Shown here in pieces: positions 39,501 through 51,500 of a stretch of 64,000 nt of DNA. A program made the translations under genes and the position numbers. The notes beneath the pieces are model-generated. The model was not told where the DNA came from. It worked only from the letters and a program-made list of their open reading frames with translations, and made no database searches. Position 1 is the stretch's first letter; each line of letters opens with the position of its first letter. Source of the stretch: Acanthaster planci (Eukaryota; Echinodermata; Asteroidea; Valvatida; Acanthasteridae); the NCBI RefSeq assembly GCF_001949145.1, contig NW_019091536.1:10180-74179 (forward strand). Reading direction: 5' to 3'.

Positions 39501-42500
39501 TACATTAGGTGTGAGATTTCAGCATTTTTTGCAGATTTCAGCTTTTTTGTTGAGATGTTGACCCTGAATTTCAATTTTTTAGTACACCTGGTGAAACCTT
39601 TACATTTCAGCTTCTTGCTAGTTAATGTATTTTCAGCTTTGATTTTAACTGGTCACTCACACTCCTGATAAAGGCATATATTCTTCTGTGTTCCGGTACA
39701 TGTAATTAGATAATTGTGCTTACATGTGCCTGTACCCTGTACATGTACATGTAATTAGATAATTGTGCTTACATTTGCCTGTACCCTGTACATGTACATG
39801 TAATTAGATAATTGTGCTTACATGTGCCTATACCCTGTACACGTACATGTAATTAGATAATTGTGCTTACATTTGCCGGTACCCTGTACATGTACATGTT
39901 TTTCTGTATGGTACTACATGTATGTATCATACCACACTTTCTTGGGAATTCATGGATTACATGTTTCCATGCTTGTGCGAAGCACACACATGTATATTTT
40001 ATTGAAAATAGTTATTTTGTACAGTACAGTTGGCTTGATTCATGTACATGTGGATGGCAAATGAATACATTTGATTCCTGTGCCCACATCTAAATTCAGC
40101 TGTGATGATCAGCCCCGAATGGGTTCCTGGTACTCTGCCCTTTCCTGTTTGCCCTGCAAGGGCGTAGACAGTGGGGGTACCAAGGATGCAGGAAAACAAA
40201 GCCCAGGTGCTTTAAATACGCACACGTGCCAGTCCATGTATGACTCACGTTGGGTTGGTTTATTGGATATGCTGACTTCATCTGCCCAGTCCCAAAGAGC
40301 ATTGGAAATGTGTTAAGAAATAACGGTACGGTGCTGTGTGTGGTTTCTGGCTATTTCAAAGGAAAGGGAAGTGGAACGAAAATGTTTCTTTGATTCAAAA
40401 TTTTCATTTGACCCTTGCTCTCGGTTGCTTTGAGGGTTTCACAAATACTGTACTTTTCTTGAGTTTCCTGCAAAAGGAAATCAAGTCTAAATGCATCACA
40501 GATTAGACACAATTTTTCGGCAGTCATTCGTTGTCCCACCTTATCAGTACATGTACCGGTACATATACATGTAGTACCGTACCATACGAACTTGTACAAT
40601 ATGTACATAAACCTGTAAGTATTGGGAACAAAATAGGATGAAGTCAGCTTTGCTGAAACCCTCATTTGACTGGAGGTACATGTACAAAATGTAATTTTTT
40701 CTAAGGATCTGATGTACATGTAGGATAAAAATGCTGCAACCCAACAGTCAATCACTGAATTACATACAAGTACCTGTACATACACTGTACATGTACGTAT
40801 GGGCTGTAATGTTTGCATCATGCATGTATATACAAAATCCCGTAGTCAAATTGTTATTATTCAAGGGACAGGGGCCTTATACATGTAGTACAGTCATACA
40901 AGGTGTATTGTCCTTGAGGTGGGCATTGCTTTGTCAATTAGCTGTCATTGCTGATTACTTTTCTGTACCTCTGTCAGTTGTATTCCTCCCTGTGTGGAGA
41001 TAGGGAAATAGGTGACTCTTGATGCATTCTTGGAAAAAATCCACCAAACAGTGCCTGTAAAGTTGTGCATTCGTGATGGTACATTCGTGATGGTACATGT
41101 AGATGCACTTGTACATGTACAGGTACATGTATAGTACATGGTTTTAGAGATAAATTATGTACATGTACCTGTCTTGAGGGCCATACAGTATTATTGCTGT
41201 ACTTGTACATGTACATTAAAGTGCATTAAATGAAAGCAGAATGGAATCAGGTTTCTTAGAATTTAGTTTTGTTTGATTGCTGTAATGTACATGTACATCA
41301 AATATGTACATGTATGCAAGTTCTTATTTTAGTTTCTGTTTTTTTTTCAGGAAATGCATGTATTTGTACATACGTTTATCTTTTCCTTTTTTGTGATGAA
41401 CAGCCCTTAATAAAATTTCAGGTATGCAGCGAAATTAAAAGAGTAATATTGTGGTTGATTATATCATTTATGTTTTTGACTCATTACCCATTGTCAGTCA
41501 TTTCCGTTCTGCCATGCCGCAGAAGGCCCATTACGATCACGACAAATTTTCCGCATGGGCGATCCCATTGTTTGCACAGTGCACACATGTACGCCGTAAC
41601 TGCAGTTCTGTAGAATTCCCCTCCTCCTCAGTGCGTACCGAAACCATTTAAAAAGAAAAAGACATTCCCTTTCCCTTTGATGATTCCCGGGTGAACCTGT
41701 GTTCGGCTGAGCGTGCCAAATAATGGATGACTCATACATCCCAACATATACTTTTTGTAGAAAAAGTGGCAAGGTTGCTGAGGATACGGCACGGGTCTGT
41801 GGATTGAATTTATCACAGTATGGCATGTATACAGTCAGAGCTCTTTACAAATGCAACAAAATTCATCAAAGTACCCGAATTGATGAAAAAGAAATGCACT
41901 GGACAGCAAAAGAAACTTGCCACTTCTGTCAAAGGCCACACATAAAAATTCACTCCATAGAAATAAACAATTTTTGTACACAGGTATGCTGCAACATCCC
42001 TTACTAATCACATGCCCAAAAGCAAGTGATTATCTTTATAACTAAGAATAATTTGACATGCACAGCAACTTGGTTACTAAATCAAAAGTCACACACAAAA
42101 GCACTCTCCACCAAGCAAAAATGTGACAGTGACAGTGACAAATTGAACGCCTGTTTTGTCAAAATGATGTGCGTGAGTGGTTTCTGTATAGGGATGCCGT
42201 CCTTACTGACTATGCATACACATTATTGAAAGTAATGATTGTGACTTCTTATTTCATTCATTGTACATCTACATTTCCTTATTCAAATCAGGAGCCATCA
42301 GCACTTTCATTTGAAATAGAAAGATTAAGATGATTCAGGAGTAACTCTTTCTTTTTTTCTAACAATTTTTGGAGACAAAATATTGATAATCTGCGCATGG
42401 GATCTTCAAATGATGGAATGCTTTTCCCGGTGTGAAGATTTATTCTGCTGTGATGTCTCCTTGCAGTATTCGTAATTGATGACTGATCCCTTTCTGAAGA

Positions 42501-45500
42501 CATGTTTTCATTGAACATTCCTTTGGAAAATACTCATGTACATACACATGGTGACAGCTAAAACATGTATGCCTAATGACCACAATAAAGCAGCAAGCAT
42601 TTCTAGATGTACAAAGCTCAGAACAAAACATAAATTGTCTTAATACGTGTACAGTGGAAAAGATTCATTTGTTAAACACAACATGGGAAAATGTCATTAG
42701 TTGGTCAGTAAGCTTTTTAAGATTATTTTTGGTTTGAATCTTCTGATCAGTTGGAGGGAAAAATTGATGGCATAAGAAGTACATGTACATGTATCATTAC
42801 AGCGATTTTCCCTTTTTGTGTATGTGATTTTTTAAAACTCATTTTTTTGGGGAGGGGGACAACCCACAAGCCTACATGTAGATAAAACGGTCTTTATACT
42901 TGGACATATTGGATGGCTACAATTGTACAAGTGGCTGCTGAACAGGCCCCCTGAAGCACTAGCACATGTTCAGTGGAATTGGCAGGTGCTGATCAACTCT
43001 CAACTTCAGGGCAGTCCCCAAGGCAGTGCTTCTCCACACAGACAGAGAGAGGCGGGAGCTGGAAACTCAAAACACCAGTCTCGAATTGGGATTCCTGGGG
43101 GTAGGGAAGATGGAGAGGGGAGGGCTTTCTGTCATTGAGAGGATGGTTAACGTGGGGAGGGTTCTGGCCTGTGGGTGGGGAGGGTGCATACATTATTAAG
43201 TTTGCTTTGAATTGCTGTCCTTGGCCTGCCGGCATTTGCAGACATGCTCTCCCATGCAAGTCTTATTTTCATTCATAAATTTTCAGCTGCAAGGTGTTGA
43301 ATATTTTGTCGGCTTGTCATCCGTGGGCCCTTCTTTCAAAGCCCGGTGCTTTTCATTTCCTGACTTTGTGTCCATACCCACAGCCAATTGTTGCCCTCTA
43401 TAATGTTCTTGTGGTTTCACATTCCTGTGTTGACATGTTAACTCACTGTGAACTAGTAACCTTGTGGTAAGAAACCCAGAAATGAAGCAAATTGGAGATG
43501 GAGTTGAAGGCTGTTTTGTAAAAGTACAGGCATTCCCCTCTGATCACCTTATGTACATGTATGAGCCTACATGTACATGTACACTGTGGCTCTATGGTAT
43601 GAGGCAAAGTTCAGGATGTACTTCATTTGGAGTTGTACATGTACAGGTATATATGTACATGTACACTACTACATGTACATGTACTTGTACATGCATGTAC
43701 CACAGTGTACTCGTACTTGCATCAGCGTCATTGCCAACAGAAAAAAGGAAACCATTGTTCATTTGCTTTCAGGGAAATGGTCCCTTTTGTTCTCAATTTC
43801 TTCGTGGGGGAAAACAAAACAAGGCTTACTGGCACTGGTAGTGTTCTGTCAAGGCTCAGCAATTATTCACGCAAGGCCATTTGGACAGTTTGGGCCCATG
43901 GGCTGAATTTATTTGTGGTGTACATGTACATGTAGATGTAGCTGTGTATTTTGATTACAAAAAATTAGACGACATTGTAGCTCACCTTGTTTATCTGTCT
44001 AAGCATCACTACTTGAAACTGTGCCTAGCTGTGTGTCTGTGAAGTGACCTTGTTGACTTGCATATTTTCTCTGTATTTTTATACCAAGAAGTTCCCTGAA
44101 ATTGAATCCTGTATAACACTTGATCACATACATGTTTACATGTACTGTATGTACCTCTAGCGAATTTCGCTGAAATCCTATCAACCGTACCACTGGTAAT
44201 ACACAGGTACCGGTACATGCAGGTACGTGTACCCGGTAGGGAGTAGTGTTTATAATTTTCTCAAGAACTACTGTACATGTACCGTACTTGAAATGAGTCA
44301 GTTTTCAACAGCATCATTTCTTAGTATTTTTATACCTACCACACAGGTAGAAGGTCCATGAAATTTAATCCTGTTGTGCAGTGATGGATCAAATTTCACT
44401 GAAACCCTGTCAATGTTACAATGTACATGTACATGTTCAGTGCACTAAGTACCGTTAAGTAGCAGGTACGTGTAGTGTTCTGCAATTTCACAGGAACTAC
44501 CACCTCCAATCAGCAAAAGAAAGACAAGTGGTTACAAGCAGGATCTTGCACGTGTTCTGCATGTACACTAAAAACATACATTCCGGAACAAATTCATTGC
44601 GCGTACATGTACTCATCGTGCTCCGCGTCAAACACACATACCGGTATAGAGGTTCTGCATGGCAGCCCTCTTTCCGTTAACTGCTTTTGTCGCGGAGGGA
44701 TAGTACAAAAGGTGTACTCATCTGTATCCCTGTGGAACAAAAGCTCTTACTGGATAAATGGATGCCATGCAGAACCTCTATACCTGTACATGTACTTCGC
44801 ACCTACATGTATGTGGTGAGTTAGTACCAAAAGGACAGTCAATTTCATTTACAAATATGCCTTCTTTTGTTCCACTCGGAACAGATACCCTGAGCGGTTA
44901 CATTGTACCGTACATGTACGTTTTAGTTCAAATCTTTTAAAAATTGTTCCTTCTTTTTTTTCTTTGTTGCAGTAACAACACACAGAGGAATGGACTGACC
45001 TGCATCTACAACATGACTGAGTCCTCCTTTGCCAACTTTGACATGAACCTGAGCAAGAAGCTACTGAGCATGCTCCGTGAGGGCTACCCAGCCCGGCTGA
45101 AGCGGGTGTACGTCGTGACACCACCGCTGTGGTTCAAGGCCATGTACAAGCTCCTGGCGCCCTTACTGAAAGAGAAAATCAAAGAAAGGGTAAGCGTGGA
45201 AGGTGGTTGTGCCCATCTGTATCCAACACACCCCAACAACTTCAGTCAGAATCTTACTGAATGAAAAACTTGGGTGTGACTGCCAGTGTCTTATATGATA
45301 CCGTTACGTGCACTGTAGTTTGTGGTGTGATATTAGCTTGACAATGTGATGTGTAGACACAGTGCGATGTGTAGACACAGTGCATGGGTCCTGATAATCA
45401 TAACAGTCCCAAATCCTCCAATTGTAATGTGATTTTACATACGCCCTAGGGGTTCAGGTTGATAAATTAAAGAGGCCACTTCTGGGTTCCCATGGTCATG

Positions 45501-48500
45501 GAAATCCCAGAAATATCCTGGGAAAAAAGTTGTCCTGCAAAGTCATTCCAGTTGTCCCAGAATCCTGTTGTCATAGGGGAGTGGAAAGTCATGAAAAAGA
45601 CATTGAAATCAAGTTCATGCAAGGGCTATTTTTTTATGTGATGACAGAACAATGATAAATATTCTGGCTGTCTTTGTTTATCTACAGTAGTGGCTGTGGC
45701 AGTCTTCTACATGTAGTTTATGATACTAAAGAAATTTTCTCTGCCAAGTGTCCTGGAAAGTGTCTTATTTTAGTCCTGGACAGTCCTAGAATTTGGACTT
45801 AAGATTTTTGTGGAGACCTTGCTTTTTGAAATCTGTCAGTGATGTCCATTGAGGTTGTTACTTGGTATGCAGGAACTTGGTAGCGTTCATGTGACTGTGA
45901 TATGTGATTTGAAATTATTAGTACATGTACTTCATGTGAAAGTGCCCAATCCTAAAGGATTTTTGTGGGTGTTGGGAGCACAGCAGGTGGAGGCCTGAGG
46001 TCTTGGTCCAGCCGCTCTTTTTTGTCACCTGTGAAGGGATACTTTGGCATGGATTCCATTGACCCTTTTGTGTCCTGAAAGAGACTACACAGATTATGTT
46101 TTGGTGACTTGCATGCACTCTGGTGAGAGTCTGCTTTGCAGGCATCATAGCCTTCAAATTGCACCTTCTAATATACTCACATGTACCGGCACTTGTGGTA
46201 CTCACTGCTCATTCAGTTTGAACCAGCGTGTGAACCTAGGGGCAAGCAAGGTGGTTGACTGGTATAAAGATGTCTGCTTTAGTAAGCACGAGGTTGTGGG
46301 TTTAAGTCCCGCCAGACTTACCGGTACCAAGCTTGTCAAGTTTCTACAAGCCCCCTTTCTTCACTGATGATGTAGTCTTTAAAGAAATGCACCAGTGAAG
46401 GACAAATCATTCGATGTAAAATTTTAATCTCCCACAAGGTGGGGGATTTCGGTACATCTTAGATAATGAAAGCTTTGCTTTGTGACTTAGTCGGGAACCT
46501 TAATATTCTTTTCAGTGAAATTAGTGCATTGAATGCGCACAGTGATCTGTTGGCAGCTGTTCGACCAATCACAAACAGTCACATGTTTTTCTCACCATGA
46601 CCATTTGTAACGACCTTTCCAATTTGATCTTGTTGTGGCTGGCTTCCAATCACCTGTCAAAATGTTTGTCATTCAGTCTGAAGATGGCAGATGCATTCGG
46701 TATTTTCAATCAGGAAAGTACATGTACATGTAAGTATGGTTAGGTACTTGGCTGTGCTGAGCCACAAACACTTTCATTTGCTTAGCCGCAAAACAAAAAA
46801 AAATCAGTGACGTGAGTACAGTGTAACGTAAATCCATTTTACAATAGATTCCCCACACAGTGCTCCCTAATACAATGCTTTTCTGGATATAAAGCTCTTT
46901 TTTTCGCATACCTGGCTGCTCTTCCATTTAAATTTGAAGCCATCTTGTTTACAGCACTTTCTCGGATACAGTGCTTAAAATATTGAGTCCTAGATATGTG
47001 CAATAAAATTATGTAAAAAATGCTGCAAGAAGATTTGACATCGGATTTATGTAAAGTGCAGCGATACACAAACATGAATGGAGGGCCCATATGGACTGGT
47101 CACTGCTGCACTTGCTGTGGAAGTTTTCCAGTTTTGAAAAAAAATAAACAAGCGGAGTTGGCTTGCTAAAATTAAAAGCCCCAGTTGTTTTGACACCTGA
47201 GTACAGTACATAGCGTACCGGCACATCCGCAGTAGATAAATGTACATGTACTGTAATTGTGCAATATGTGGACATGTACATGTGGATGCATTGATATGTG
47301 AAGCTGTAAACCATCAGATTACATGTCATCATTGCAGATTTGGGTGCACAGTGCAAACGTTTTCACAATGTACAGTGTAGTTGCATTGGTCACAGTGCTG
47401 CACGGAATCGAGTTTGGTCCCTCTAAGAGCATTGTGACTGGAATCTACTTTATCAAAAAAGTGTTGATTGGGCCTTTTTTTTAAATCTGTGCATGGTCCA
47501 TTTGTAGGGCATTGCTTGTTACTGGTACCATGCTACCCCATTGTTTGTCCGTGGAAGTGCAGAGTTCAAACCGAGGTGAAAGTACATGTACCCTACCAGT
47601 ACATGTACTCCAAGGGGCCCACTGGCCTTTTTCATAAGTATTTATTTTGTGATCCCTCGTTGTTCATTGTTTCCGCTTCCTTGTAGAGTGATGACAATGC
47701 CCAGACAGAAATCAGTTTGTTGAACCCGTGCACACTGTAACTGAACAAGTGTTGAAGCCTCGGTCGTGACTGTAGATCATGAAATGGAATGGATGAAAAC
47801 AATGCTACAGTGGGCATTTGTCATTATGTTGAAGAAGAACGGTGCACAATTTACACAAGTCAAAACCAGAATCAAGTACTGAAGGGCAGTTTCTAAAGGG
47901 TACATGCACTTCAGAATCTAGTTTACCGGTACATGTATCTCTTTTGTATTTTTTCACTGAAAAATTTAACATGCTTGGAGGTGCTCTGGGGAATTATTTT
48001 GGAGGTTGTTAATTAAAAAAAAATATGTCAAGTATTAAGAATAGCCACTTACATGTACTGTATGATACATTTATGTGCTGATATATGTACAACACTGTCA
48101 CTTGTTTTTTTTTAATATGTGCTTAATCATAAATTTAACTTTTCTTCAGGAATTCTATGCCTGAGACATACACCAGCAAAAATAAAAAACAATGGTCATG
48201 AATTTCTTCAGGCACACATCAGAAAAATCAAAAGTTTCAAGATACTGTAGAAGGGATTGATGTTCTCAATGGCTGAATCCTTCAGGACATGCATAATGCA
48301 GCGCTAAAGCAAAACCATGGAACTGTGTACTGAAGAATGCCAAGCTCTAACATTTTGGTTGCTGTCCTTAATGGGACAACTTCAAGATAAGTGGAACAAG
48401 CAGGTGGAGGTGAAATTGGAAAATGTTCTCTCAGGAGGATCTTCTTTTCAGAATTATTTCATGCTTATGTGAGCTACATGTACAGTGTACTTGTAGTTGT

Positions 48501-51500
48501 ACATGTATATTTATGAAACATTGTAATTCACCCGAGTAATCAAAACCTGAAAAAAACCTGAAAAATACTTTTGGAATTGATTTGCTTCTCCAAGCTGTTA
48601 ATTTTTTTCTTGGAAGGTTTCGTATCCAGTATTTTAATTTGTGTACATGGAGTTGGACTGCCAGCAACATTTTCAGAGAAAGTCTCCGTTGTCATGATTC
48701 CATTTTGTTCCATGTACCGTTTTTCCATGATCCATTTCTAATCTGGAACATTGCAGTTTCTTCAACGCGTTCCTAGCCTTTTCTATCAACTCCCCGAGTT
48801 ACAGTGGACATGTATCTTTCATTTAACATGAAAACTGACTCTTCTTTTTTGCATTACACACTGTGTGCTGGAGGATGAAGTATTGTGGTGTATATGCCTG
48901 TGCTTTGTACGTGTACATGTACCGGTACATGTGTGGGTTGTGTCTGTGTGGGCCAGCCGACGTAAGAGTTGGGTTCCTCGGGGGGAAATGAAACTATCAG
49001 GATGTCAAGCCCTGTGAGGCGTAGTCATCGATTCAGCCCATTTGCATGTACCTTTCAGTGATGGTTGGGTAGCGGTTTTACAGTATCCCCAGTGCAGGAA
49101 AAATGGTGACCCTGCTGTGAGTGATGCCCTACTTTCCTGTCAGTAACCATGTGTGATGCGATATCAATAGGTAAACTTGTTTCTTCGTCGCCAGGAAGTA
49201 TACATCCTCCAACAAGAGTGTAAATATAACAGTGATGGTCAGAACTTTAACAAATGACCTCTTTTGGGGGGAAAGATGCATTGTACCAGTCGCTGGATTT
49301 CAAAATATCATTGTCTGTTCAGAAATTCAGTTTGAGAACAAGTTTTATAGATCAGCTTTATTTGGGTCCTGATTGGCTGCGATGCTCTAAAACGGGCCAC
49401 CAATTTATACCATATTTCTTTACATTTTTCTGACTGCAATGTGATCTCCTATTCAGTACCACATGGATAAATACCAGTACTGCATCTTAATTGTCAGGAA
49501 AGTGAACCATGTTATGAGAACTTTTCGAGTGTCCAGAAAGTTTTTTGGTCCCCATGGCACAGTGGTTTAAGACCCAGACATTCGGTCTGATTTTAGTTTT
49601 TTAATTTTCAACAAAAACCGCTTCATTGGAATCTGAAAATCAAGTTTTAAGTATAAAAAACGTTATTTTGAAATTTCGTGTTCCGTTTCTGAGATATGAG
49701 TTTTAATAAATAAGGTAACGTGAGTAGAAAATAAAAAAGATTCACATTTTGTTTCAAAATTATATATCTGCCGAGGCAAATAAAACTTCGTTTAAAAAGC
49801 AGCACAGTATGCGAGCAGAGAGAAAAGGGTAAACACTATTTCAGCCAACCAGACTTGTTTTCTCAGGGGAAGCCAGATGCACAGGTACTTTCATCTTGGA
49901 CTGATTTTTGTCAGGTCAAAAAACCTCTCAAACAGACAACAGGTCATTGAACTGTCATTGTGATGTAGAGCAGACATTAAATGGCTTCATCGTTACTTAG
50001 TATAGCTTCATTTCCCTGAACTTTTCCCACCTTTAACCAACTCACTGGTAGCCATCCGACTCCTTATAAGAACCCGTCAATTTGCAAAGCTACATATTTC
50101 ACATTTTTCTGTCTTCAATGGCCAGGAAGATAGAACTCAAACGATGAGATCTGGAATAAATACCTAAAGACAGGATGGATCGGGCGCTACAAGAGGCCAG
50201 ACTATAACCTTAGCTGGAGAAATTATAGCAGACTACAGCCTGAGGGAAAGTTCACAGAACTGTACATTTCCAAGCAACTAAAGCAGGGAGAAATGTATCA
50301 AACTGAACAAATCACTGCCTCCTTAGCATTCAAGAATTTTTCTTTGATGAATCATTTCTAATTTTTGAGAAAGAGCCATTTCCAAAACAAATGACACATC
50401 ATCAATTACTGTTGCGGAGGCTTGTCCAAAAAGCTGATGCTGATGTTCACATTCGTCCGAGAGTTAATCCCGTACATGTACATGTAGCTGAAGTGGGACC
50501 TGGCAAACGGACACGATATTAGATGAGTTGCGAGTAGAAGCCGTGGAAAATTGAGTATCCCAATCTCAGTTACTTTGTTTTATATGACATAAAGAGAAAA
50601 ATTGTTGATGTTGGCTTGAGGCTATTTAGAGATGATTTCCACAATGGAAATAGGTTAATTTAACTTTTTTGCATTATCCCTACTGTTTCCACTTTTGGGA
50701 ATCTTTGAGTTTGCTTTTCTTTAATATATTTTTTGTAATCATATTTTGCGGAATTAGTGAATAAATCAAATCAAATCAAGCCATTTAATTACTTCCTTTG
50801 ATAAGGCAAAAGGAACTCCAGCAGGTATTCCATTTATTTCATGAAGACGTGATTAGAAAACGGTAAACTCAACCATTTATTTCAGAATTTGACTGGCTTT
50901 TAAATTGGGGTACTAAACCGGCATACATAAAATACATAAAATTAAAAAGCACCCATAAAAAATGCTTGTACAAATCACTGAAACCTTCGTTTAATCTTTA
51001 TTTAACCCCAAATCAAAACAAACATTGTTTTTAATACCGCCTCAGTACAGCAGAAGGAACAGTGCAAACATTTATGCATACACAGCTGAAGAGGGCACTA
51101 TGCATAAGTAGCGCCCTCTTTCAGATTTTGCTCCGGTTTTCGACCATTTCGGTGAATTCCTCTTTCTGTGTTCAGAGTTGATGTTCAAACACATTTGATA
51201 TAGTTTTTAGGAAATTGGACCCTTTATTGTCCCAATACCTACTGATGTCTGGCTCAAATATGGTTTTTAAACCACTGTGCATGGTGTATTGTTTATCTGA
51301 TCTCGATGGTCCACTCACCCACAGAGCTACTGTAGTACAGTCCACCTCGGTTGTCCAGTGATGGAGTATACATATATTTTAAATTTGGTGGAATGGGCGT
51401 CGCCAGGACTTCTTTTTGGGGGGAGAGGGTTTGGCACTCAGTAGCAGCAGACTTACGGTACAAACCATGAACCGTCCCATGCAAAGATGCATTCTTGACG

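Larger units (their letters stand above)
34045..44972 (+). other. PTPN9-like intron 4, 10.9 kb
   Basis: Holds a pogo/Tigger-type MITE, a 49-bp minisatellite, the second copy of the ~88-bp repeat, a diverged tandem duplication, a foldback next to exon 5, and hexamer clusters at 38190-38400, 39300-39420 and 43545-43700. No gene supported. Confidence 0.85.

Noticed and set aside
46817-46990. Possible second pogo-like MITE (ACAGTGTAACG start, GGATATAAAGC words)
   Set aside because: I could find no matching right end or TA duplication.
49558-51279. hAT superfamily assignment based on CAGTGGTT ends
   Set aside because: hAT insertions duplicate 8 bp; the flanks give a clean 5-bp CATGG duplication only if the ends are CACAGTGG, which fits Transib better.
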